DNA from: M3007 sp046153695
GTDB taxonomy: Bacteria > Bacteroidota > Bacteroidia > Chitinophagales > Saprospiraceae
Assembly (NCBI GenBank): GCA_046153695.1
Contig: JBJXEZ010000294.1
Coordinates: 1-13,217 of the forward strand
Direction of reading: 5' to 3'
DNA length: 13,217 bases
A program made the position numbers and the translations under genes. This document shows positions 8,039 to 13,217 of this stretch, in pieces (position 1 is the stretch's first letter; each line of letters starts with the position of its first letter). The notes under the pieces are model-generated. The model saw nothing but the letters and a program-made list of their open reading frames with translations. It ran no database searches and was not told the DNA's origin.

Positions 8039-8469
8039 TGCCGTAGGATATTGATCGGTATGCAACCTAATTTGCAGACGAAGCGGTTCCAGCCTTTGCT
8101 ACCGCCCTGCCCAGAACCGAGCGCATCGGAACAGGTTTTAGGGCAGGTACCTGGAGCCTTTTTTGCGCCGAGCAGCCTGCCGAGGTCAGCCTCTACTTGA
8201 ACCAGTTCGTTCAGAAGGGCTTCGTACTGGGCAGCCGGCATACCAGACCCGGCTTGTTGTGTTTTCGCTGCCAATTTTCGAGCCGCTTCAATCACGGGCA
8301 CAAAAATAGCCGCTTCCTCGACTTTTTGCACGGCGGGCAGCAAAAGTCCGATTTCCCGACGGGCATCAGCAGCAGCCGACACGAAGTCGCGGATGTCCTG
8401 CGGCTGTGCATTGCTGGTCATTGCCGTTACCATCAGTATGGAGAACAAAAGTATTGTTTGCGTTTTCAT
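8035..8469 (-). CDS. Small secreted protein with CX3C-X18-CX3C module (paralogue B)
   Basis: A 144-residue protein of a family I do not recognise. It has a signal peptide (cleavage likely after MTSNA, residue 21), then a predicted mostly helical, alanine-rich region (about 24-103: LLPAVQKVEEAA, VPVIEAARKLAAK, YEALLNELVQVEADL). The C-terminal module holds C109, C113, C132 and C136 (CPKTC, 18 residues, CKLGC), with GGSKGWNRF before the second pair. The four cysteines in an exported protein suggest two disulfides. The spacing recalls helical-hairpin (alpha-hairpinin-like) pairing, but this is only a pattern resemblance. Its paralogue lies just upstream on the same strand. Its TGA stop overlaps the ATG of the papain-family peptidase, so the two are probably made together. 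The function is unknown; an inhibitor, a secreted effector or a peptidase substrate are all possible. Confidence 0.85.
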   Translation of the reverse strand: MKTQTILLFSILMVTAMTSNAQPQDIRDFVSAAADARREIGLLLPAVQKVEEAAIFVPVIEAARKLAAKTQQAGSGMPAAQYEALLNELVQVEADLGRLLGAKKAPGTCPKTCSDALGSGQGGSKGWNRFVCKLGCIPINILRQ

Positions 8470-8506
8470 TAATGCCGAGGTCGGGTTGTACCAATTTGTT
8501 GAAAAA

Positions 8507-8622
8507 AACTAATTCTACTTTGTCATTCTGAAGGAATCCGTCCGCATCACGGCGGGAAAATTTGGAGCAAAGCCCGCCGTGATGTGGACGGATTCCTTCA
8601 GAATGACAAAGTAGAATTAGTT
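8507..8622. repeat. 116-bp near-perfect palindrome (50-bp arms), probable dispersed element
   Basis: The arms 8507-8556 and 8573-8622 are complementary at 49 of 50 positions around a 16-nt AT-rich loop. The TGTCATTCTGAAGGAATCC stretch resembles short palindromic repeats scattered in many environmental bacterial genomes (recalled pattern, not searched). It fills nearly the whole gap between the two paralogous small-protein genes. Its right arm contains the TAA stop (8617-8619) of the upstream gene. As RNA it would fold into a very stable hairpin and could dampen transcription or stabilise the upstream message. No transposase is nearby. Confidence 0.9.
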
Positions 8623-9099
8623 ACTGCCGCCAACTTCAACCTTGCCGACTTTCACTTTGAAGCAGCCCAGTTTGCACCAAAAACGGTTCCAGCCTTTTCC
8701 GCCGCCTAACCCGTCGCCAAAACGATCGTGGCATTCGCCCTGACACTGAGCCGGGCTTTGCCCCTGGGTAGCAGGCACGGTAGAATTGCCGAGTATCTTG
8801 TTCAGATCGGTCTCGATCTTTGCCAGTTCGCTCTGAAAGCCATCATACTGGGTCTGACTCATGCTTGATCCGGCACGTTGAACCCTTGCGGCCAGTTTGC
8901 GAGCCGTTTCAATCACAGGGACCGCAGCGGCCGCTTCGCGTACTTTTTGAATAGCCGGAAGGAGCATGCCCATTTGCGTGTCGGTAGCTTTCGCAGCTGC
9001 GATGAAATCGGGAATATCCGTGCGGGACTGTGCGTTGGCGGTGGAGGCAAAGCCGGCAACGGCGAGAAAGAAGAACAGGAACAAAACTTGCTTTTTCAT
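8617..9099 (-). CDS. Small secreted protein with CX3C-X18-CX3C module (paralogue A)
   Basis: A 160-residue protein when started at the ATG at 9099, which begins a clear signal peptide (MKKQVLFLFFFLAVAGFAS, likely cut after ANA at residue 23). An open frame continues 55 codons upstream to 9264 but would bury the signal peptide and overlap the divergent acetyltransferase gene, so it is rejected. The mature part matches paralogue B throughout: LLPAIQKVREAA, VPVIETARKLAAR, YDGFQSELAKIETDL. The cysteine module has C119, C123, C142 and C146 (CQGEC, 18 residues, CKLGC) with GGGKGWNRF before the second pair. It has a longer Q/S/T-rich linker before the cysteines and an extra basic tail (FKVKVGKVEVGGSN). 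It is probably the first gene of a minus-strand unit with paralogue B and the peptidase; I could not identify its promoter in 9100-9245. The family is unrecognised and its function unknown. Confidence 0.85.
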   Translation of the reverse strand: MKKQVLFLFFFLAVAGFASTANAQSRTDIPDFIAAAKATDTQMGMLLPAIQKVREAAAAVPVIETARKLAARVQRAGSSMSQTQYDGFQSELAKIETDLNKILGNSTVPATQGQSPAQCQGECHDRFGDGLGGGKGWNRFWCKLGCFKVKVGKVEVGGSN

Positions 9100-9232
9100 A
9101 AAGAATAAATTGACTGAGTGGTGAATGTGTGTGTTGTTTTTTAATGGGACAAAGGTGGGAGTGCCAACTGCCTGAAAAGGGTAAACAAGTATTAAAAAGC
9201 GCGAAAAAGTGTTCATCCTTGAAATGAAAAAC

Positions 9233-9240
9233 CATATTTG
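9233..9240 (+). promoter_or_regulatory. Weak candidate -7 element of the GNAT gene
   Basis: CATATTTG matches TAnnTTTG except for the first base and ends 5 nt before the ATG at 9246, the same geometry as at the hybrid kinase gene. No TTG element is found at the expected distance upstream. It would imply a leaderless or near-leaderless transcript. Confidence 0.28.
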
Positions 9241-9245
9241 CCGGT

Positions 9246-9689
9246 ATGAATATTCGAGAAGCAACCATTGGCGATATCCCCCAAATTCAACTTGTGCGCA
9301 ACTCGGTGCGGGAAAACACCCTGTCCGACCCCGGCCTTGTCACGGATGCCGATTGCGCCGACTTCCTAACCCGACGCGGCAAGGGTTGGGTGTGCGAAAT
9401 GGACAGCCGCATCGTCGGGTTTGCCATCGCCGACCTCAAGAGTGCCAATGTGTGGGCCTTGTTCCTGCACCCCGACTACGAAAGGCGGGGCATAGGCCGT
9501 ATGCTGCACGACCGGATGCTGGACTGGTACTTCGCCCAAACAGGGGCCACCATCTGGTTAGGCACTGCTCCAGGCACTCGAGCAGCGGGCTTTTACCGAA
9601 AAGCCGGCTGGAGGGAAGTCGGAATGCACGGGCAGAGCGAGATCAAATTTGAAATGACCCAGGCTGATTGGGCAACCCTTGCTAGGTAG
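9246..9689 (+). CDS. GNAT-family N-acetyltransferase
   Basis: A 147-residue single-domain protein. It begins with MNIREATIGDIPQIQLVRNSV, the usual beta1-alpha1 start of the family. It carries the acetyl-CoA pyrophosphate-binding motif A, YERRGIGRMLHD (R80-G84), after the beta4 strand VWALFLHPD, and motif B as APGTRAAGFYRKAGW (about 108-122). The length and motif order are complete for an acyl-CoA-dependent N-acetyltransferase; the substrate cannot be told from sequence. It is transcribed away from the small secreted-protein genes, with about 146 bp between starts, and is 135 bp upstream of the SIR2-like gene in the same direction. It is probably a separate unit. Confidence 0.93.
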   Translation: MNIREATIGDIPQIQLVRNSVRENTLSDPGLVTDADCADFLTRRGKGWVCEMDSRIVGFAIADLKSANVWALFLHPDYERRGIGRMLHDRMLDWYFAQTGATIWLGTAPGTRAAGFYRKAGWREVGMHGQSEIKFEMTQADWATLAR

Positions 9690-9744
9690 CACGGATGATG
9701 GTTACGGCCCTGCCAACCGCCAAAATTTTCCCATCATTTATGTG

Positions 9745-9776
9745 TTGCGAACGTACATTAGCGCTTCATTCCTTTG
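9745..9776 (+). promoter_or_regulatory. Candidate promoter of the SIR2/nSTAND/WG operon
   Basis: TTG (9745-9747), a 21-nt spacer and TTCCTTTG (9769-9776) fit TTG-N(17-23)-TAnnTTTG with one mismatch. Transcription would start near 9782, about 40 nt before the ATG at 9825. This also argues against the alternative ATG at 9774, which lies inside the element. Confidence 0.35.
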
Positions 9777-9824
9777 CTGTTCACGTGCCTTACTGACCAC
9801 TTAGGCAACTACGAAACAACCGTT

Positions 9825-10895
9825 ATGCTTCCGCCGAACTGGAAAACCATCCTCAACGACATCGAAAAAGAGCGGGCTGTACTGCTCATCGGGCCTGATT
9901 TTTTGTCGAAACAGGAGCAGTCCGTTGCTTCGGCTTTTTTTGCCCACCTCGCCGAACACCTTGACGTGGACGAGACGCACTTTTTTGAGCGCGACGGGCT
10001 TTTCATTTTCGATACAGCAGTGTCAAAAATGGATGCCCAAACCGAAGCCGAGGCATTTTTTAAAAACCTGCATATTGACGAGGCCGTGCTGGCCCCGATT
10101 GCCGAACTGCCGTTCCCGCTCATCGTTTCCGTGAACCCCGACCTCGTGCTGCCCCAGTATTTCAGCAAACGGCAGGTTCATTTTCAGTTTGACTATTTTT
10201 CCACCAAAGACAAAGCTACACCGGGCAACGTCACCAAGCCAAGCGCCGCTTCGCCACTCATCTACAACCTGTGTGGCAGCATCGAGGACTACCAATCGCT
10301 GGTGCTGGACTTCGACGACCTGTTCGACATGCTCAAAAACCTGATGGGCGATTTCGGTGTGCCCAAAGTGGTGAATGACCACTTGGTGAACGCCACGACC
10401 TACATTTTCATCGGATTTGAGTTCGACAAGTGGTACACGCAACTGCTGCTGCGCTACATGAACAAAAACCGGGACCGGTTTTCCAACGCCAAAAAAAACT
10501 ATGCGTCCAAGACCGTCGTCGGCGACGAGGACACAAAAACGTTTTTTCAACAGCAGTTCAACCTGACGATCTACGGCGGCGACTGGCAGTTTCTGCACGA
10601 GCTCCACAAGGAATACGCTGCTTCCAAAAAAATACGCCCCCTGCTTGACCCCGTTTCCGACAGGGCCGCTATGGTGCGCCGTTTGGTACAGTTCAATAAC
10701 ATCGAGGATGCACTGGAGCGCCTCGAGGAATACACTGCCGACTTGCCCGAGCGTGATGAGGTGACCATGTACAAGGCCAACTACAACGCCTGGCTTGCCG
10801 AGTACCGCGACCGTACAGCCACGCAGGAAAATCTCGATGTGAAAATCGCCCGCATCCGCAAAGGCATCCTTGATCTCACCCAAAAACTGCCCTGA
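9825..10895 (+). CDS. Divergent SIR2-like protein with C-terminal EAD11-type effector-associated domain
   Basis: A 356-residue cytoplasmic protein with the ATG at 9825 (MLPPNWKTILNDI); an in-frame ATG at 9774 would add 17 unlikely residues. The N-terminal about 260 residues follow the SIR2-like Rossmann layout: LLIGPDF (20-26) at the first loop, LIVSVNPDLVLPQYF (about 99-113), YNLCGSIED (147-155) at the catalytic-loop position, and TTYIFIGFEFDKWY (about 191-204). The canonical GAGxS loop is replaced by IGPDF and the catalytic HG by CG, so NAD+ hydrolysis may be lost or altered. The C-terminal about 75 residues (VRRLVQFNNIEDALERLEEY, then KIARIRKGILDLTQ) look like effector-associated domain 11, an adaptor found in nSTAND-linked conflict systems. 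Its stop lies 2 bp before the nSTAND gene, so the two are probably translationally coupled. The SIR2-like and EAD11 calls are made from pattern memory, not a profile search. Confidence 0.8.
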   Translation: MLPPNWKTILNDIEKERAVLLIGPDFLSKQEQSVASAFFAHLAEHLDVDETHFFERDGLFIFDTAVSKMDAQTEAEAFFKNLHIDEAVLAPIAELPFPLIVSVNPDLVLPQYFSKRQVHFQFDYFSTKDKATPGNVTKPSAASPLIYNLCGSIEDYQSLVLDFDDLFDMLKNLMGDFGVPKVVNDHLVNATTYIFIGFEFDKWYTQLLLRYMNKNRDRFSNAKKNYASKTVVGDEDTKTFFQQQFNLTIYGGDWQFLHELHKEYAASKKIRPLLDPVSDRAAMVRRLVQFNNIEDALERLEEYTADLPERDEVTMYKANYNAWLAEYRDRTATQENLDVKIARIRKGILDLTQKLP

Positions 10896-10897
10896 CC

Positions 10898-12583
10898 GTG
10901 AACGGAAAACACTACCGGTACATGGGCGTAAAACCCTTCGAGGCCGCCAACCGCACGATTTTTTTTGGCCGCGACGAGGACATCGAAGGCCTGTTCAACC
11001 TGATCCTGTCCGAAAAACTCGTCGTCCTGTTCGGCAAATCGGGCTACGGAAAAAGCTCGCTGCTCAATGCAGGTGTCCTCCCTCTTTTTCAGGAAGAGGA
11101 AGAGGCCGAACGCCGCGCTGTGGTGGTGGAAGTGCGCCTCGGCACCCACACCGTAGGCCAAAGTCGGTCGCCCCTCGCCTCGGTGTTGACCAAATTGCAG
11201 GAAAAACTACCCGAAACCGAAGCAGCCGCCGACAGCCTCGACCTCCTGTACCCGAATGCCGCCGAGCGCCCCTTGTGGTACCACGTCAAACGGCGCCAGA
11301 CCGCCAGCCCGGGCGGGCGTTTTGTGGTTGTATTTGATCAGTTCGAGGAGTTTTTCTCCTACCCGCGTGCCGAGCAGGAGCAGTTCAAGCGCGAATTGGC
11401 GGAGCTGCTGTATTCCGACATTCCGCAGTACCTCCGCAAACGCCTGCCCCAGCTGCCTACCGAGGCCAAGCAACGACTTGCCCAGCCCATGAACGTGAAG
11501 GCCGTTTTTGCCATCCGCGCCGACCGGATCAGCCTGCTCGACTCCATGACTGATGTGTTGCCAGCCATCCTGCACAAACGCTACGAACTAGGCTCGCTCA
11601 CCACTAGTCAGGCGCGTGACGCGATTGTGCAACCGGCGGGGCTTGTCAGCAAGGATTTTGTAACCCCGCCATTCGAGTTCACCGATGCGGCCTTGCAGAA
11701 AATTCTGACCGAACTATCGGCGAACCACACCAAGGGCATCGAGGCATTCCAACTCCAGATACTTTGTCAGAATGTAGAAAGCCGGATTGAAAACGGCGCG
11801 ATCCCCGACCGCGACAAAAACGGCTTGCCCGACGTGGACGTGAGTGACCTGCCGGACATGAAAAACCTCTATGAAAACTACTACCGGCGCCAACTCGACC
11901 GGCTGGAGGCTGGCCAGCAGCGCTCCGTTCAGGTAGTGCTGGAAGAGGGCCTGCTCGCCGAAGACCCCCAGACTGGCGAAGGGCGGCGCATGAGCGTGGA
12001 CAGCCAGTTTCTCAAAAGTCAGTTTGCCGTGGACGACGGCCTGCTTCGCGCCCTCGAAAACACCTACCTCGTCCGCAAAGAGCCGAACTCGGTGGGCGGC
12101 GAGAGCCTGGAAATTTCGCACGATACCCTCGTGGCACCCATGCTGAAAATGAAAAAAGAGCGCCGCGCCAAGGAAGAACTGGAGGAGGTAAAAAAACGGG
12201 AGGCGGATGCAGAGCGGTTGGCTGTGGTGGAGCGGGCACGGCGGCAGCGGGCATATCTGTTGTCCAGCGCAGCTGTGGTCATGGCTGTCGCAGCAACGGG
12301 TTTGGGTTTTTGGGCTATGCAAGAGCGCAATGCAGCCAAACTGAACCAGGAGACGGCCGTACGCGAACGCGACAAGACGCAAACCGCACTGAACAATTTT
12401 CGGAAAATAGAGGCGGAAAAAGTGCTGCTCGAAGTGAATGACTGGCTGACGCGGGCCGAATCCCTGCGCGACAGAGGCTACGCCGAGCATGCCGATGCCA
12501 TTCGCGACAGGGTGGAGGCAACCCTGAAATCATACCCCGACAACCCCATCCTGCAGGAAAAACTGATCGAACTGAAAAAATAG
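10898..12583 (+). CDS. Membrane-anchored nSTAND1-type P-loop NTPase
   Basis: A 561-residue protein starting with GTG at 10898, 2 bp after the SIR2-like gene; a later ATG at 10922 would remove the conserved lead-in (YRYMGVKPFEAANRTIFFGR). The NTPase shows Walker A GKSGYGKSS (46-54, K52), Walker B RFVVVFDQFEE (141-151, D147), an arginine-bearing AIRADR (205-210) and the LEISHDTLV element (404-412) typical of nSTAND1 winged-helix ends. The loop at 304-317 has aspartates spaced like a thrombospondin type-3 or EF-hand calcium loop. A charged coiled coil (about 415-450) ends in RARRQR, followed by a transmembrane helix (about 452-474) and an about 87-residue helical tail. The positive-inside rule puts the NTPase in the cytoplasm and the tail outside. 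STAND NTPases act as switches that oligomerise on sensing a trigger; the partner is presumably the upstream EAD protein. The trigger is unknown. Confidence 0.9.
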   Translation: MNGKHYRYMGVKPFEAANRTIFFGRDEDIEGLFNLILSEKLVVLFGKSGYGKSSLLNAGVLPLFQEEEEAERRAVVVEVRLGTHTVGQSRSPLASVLTKLQEKLPETEAAADSLDLLYPNAAERPLWYHVKRRQTASPGGRFVVVFDQFEEFFSYPRAEQEQFKRELAELLYSDIPQYLRKRLPQLPTEAKQRLAQPMNVKAVFAIRADRISLLDSMTDVLPAILHKRYELGSLTTSQARDAIVQPAGLVSKDFVTPPFEFTDAALQKILTELSANHTKGIEAFQLQILCQNVESRIENGAIPDRDKNGLPDVDVSDLPDMKNLYENYYRRQLDRLEAGQQRSVQVVLEEGLLAEDPQTGEGRRMSVDSQFLKSQFAVDDGLLRALENTYLVRKEPNSVGGESLEISHDTLVAPMLKMKKERRAKEELEEVKKREADAERLAVVERARRQRAYLLSSAAVVMAVAATGLGFWAMQERNAAKLNQETAVRERDKTQTALNNFRKIEAEKVLLEVNDWLTRAESLRDRGYAEHADAIRDRVEATLKSYPDNPILQEKLIELKK

Positions 12584-12597
12584 ACCGGCCCGTACAC

Positions 12598-13217
12598 ATG
12601 AAAAAACGAGTACTGTTTTTGTTCCTGCCGCTCCTGTTTGGCGGTGTAGCGCCCCGGCTGGTCGCCCAAAATTGCCATTCGATTTTTGAAGAAGCCCAAA
12701 AATCTCTCGCCAAACGGCACTTCGATCAGGCCCTGCGAAAACTACAGGACACCGAAATCTGCGACATCCGAAACGAACTGCTGCTGGAACGCCAGCAACT
12801 GTACAACGCTATTTTTCAGGCCGTCAGCGACCTGCGCGACAAGGCGGAGCGGGATGCCGAAAGTTTGAAAGCCAGCACTAAACAACTGTTCGAATCCGGC
12901 GAAGCCCTGCAAAAAGCCCTCAACGAGGCGAAAGATGCCAAACGACTTGTGGACGATGCCCTCGAGGCATCCAAACGAAACGAAGAACGGGCCAAAAGCG
13001 CGGAAACAGAAGCCGTGGCTGCGGGCCGCCTTTCCGACAGCCTGTTGGTCGTAGCCACCAATATCCTCGGCTCGTTGTATTTCTACGAAAACCGATTCGC
13101 ACTGGCCTACGACGGGCTGCGGTACGGGTTTATGGATCGAAGCGGCAAACCAGTCGTCCCGTTCCGATACAATACTGCTGCCCCATTCGATCAGGAAACC
13201 GGCCTTGCACAGGTTGG
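12598..13217 (+). CDS. Secreted coiled-coil protein with WG repeats (5' part)
   Basis: The gene starts with ATG at 12598, 14 bp after the nSTAND stop, and stays open to the window edge (206 codons plus two bases), so the C-terminus is missing. It has a signal peptide (MKKRVLFLFLPLLFGG, cut near LVAQ, residue 24), a TPR-like helix pair (about 28-55: IFEEAQKSLAKRHFDQALRKL), a long charged coiled coil (about 70-145) and the beginning of a WG-repeat region (about 175-206: YGFMDRSGKPVVPFRYN, then GLAQV). WG repeats usually occur in tandem, so more are expected beyond the edge. The mature protein should be periplasmic or outer-membrane associated. Its operon position suggests it works with the outward tail of the nSTAND protein. 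The role as sensor or scaffold is inference. Confidence 0.85.
   Translation, partial: MKKRVLFLFLPLLFGGVAPRLVAQNCHSIFEEAQKSLAKRHFDQALRKLQDTEICDIRNELLLERQQLYNAIFQAVSDLRDKAERDAESLKASTKQLFESGEALQKALNEAKDAKRLVDDALEASKRNEERAKSAETEAVAAGRLSDSLLVVATNILGSLYFYENRFALAYDGLRYGFMDRSGKPVVPFRYNTAAPFDQETGLAQV

Noticed and set aside
6980..8200. 406-codon open frame on the + strand opposite the peptidase and small-protein genes
   Set aside because: The opposite strand carries a complete papain catalytic set and an ATGA gene overlap; the + frame has no recognisable motif and spans two real genes.
9100..9264. Upstream extension of the paralogue A reading frame by 55 codons
   Set aside because: It would place the clear signal peptide in the interior and overlap the start of the divergent GNAT gene; paralogue B has no such extension.
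9774..9824. Earlier ATG for the SIR2-like gene
   Set aside because: The start lies inside the candidate -7 element and the 17 extra residues do not belong to the SIR2-like fold; the ATG at 9825 fits better.
10023..10883. 286-codon minus-strand frame inside the SIR2-like gene
   Set aside because: It is antisense to a gene in a compact operon; its valine- and histidine-rich product looks like a reverse-frame artefact.

Overview
The window is chromosomal DNA from a Bacteroidota bacterium, most likely of the Saprospiria (Haliscomenobacter/Lewinella-like). This rests on a type IX secretion (T9SS) C-terminal sorting domain with HYR and SprB-like repeats, a group III glutamine synthetase, a periplasmic TPR hybrid histidine kinase, WG repeats, TAnnTTTG-type promoter elements and the absence of Shine-Dalgarno sequences. 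The placement below phylum level is inference.

Layout: (1) 3-776 (+), the 3' end of a large secreted adhesin-type protein, closed by a hairpin terminator shared with the convergent gene. (2) 914-3103 (-), glnN, whose AT-rich leader ends in a GTGA/GCGA tandem-repeat tract directly before the start codon. (3) 3583-6261 (-), a TPR hybrid sensor kinase with a strong 3' terminator. (4) 6512-9099 (-), a run of three secreted-protein genes: two paralogous small proteins with a CX3C-X18-CX3C module, separated by a 116-bp near-perfect palindrome, then a papain-family peptidase whose start overlaps the stop of the second small protein (ATGA). (5) 9246-9689 (+), a GNAT acetyltransferase. (6) 9825-13217 (+), a tightly packed operon (gaps of 2 and 14 bp): a divergent SIR2-like protein with a C-terminal EAD11-type effector-associated domain, a membrane-anchored nSTAND1-type NTPase, and a secreted coiled-coil/WG-repeat protein cut by the window edge.

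The most interesting regions are (6) and (4). Region (6) looks like an NTP-dependent conflict or signalling cassette spanning the inner membrane: cytoplasmic SIR2-EAD11, a transmembrane STAND switch with an outward C-tail, and an extracytoplasmic WG protein. The nSTAND/EAD conflict-system class is known; this three-part arrangement and the loss of key SIR2 motifs deserve attention. Region (4) encodes an unrecognised secreted cysteine-module protein pair coupled to a papain-like protease, possibly a substrate/processing pair.

There is also non-coding structure: two related palindromes (3451-3482 and 6439-6471) with a compensatory base-pair change, and the 116-bp palindrome, whose arm supplies the stop codon of the gene before it. 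I found no tRNA, rRNA, CRISPR array, transposase or replication origin.
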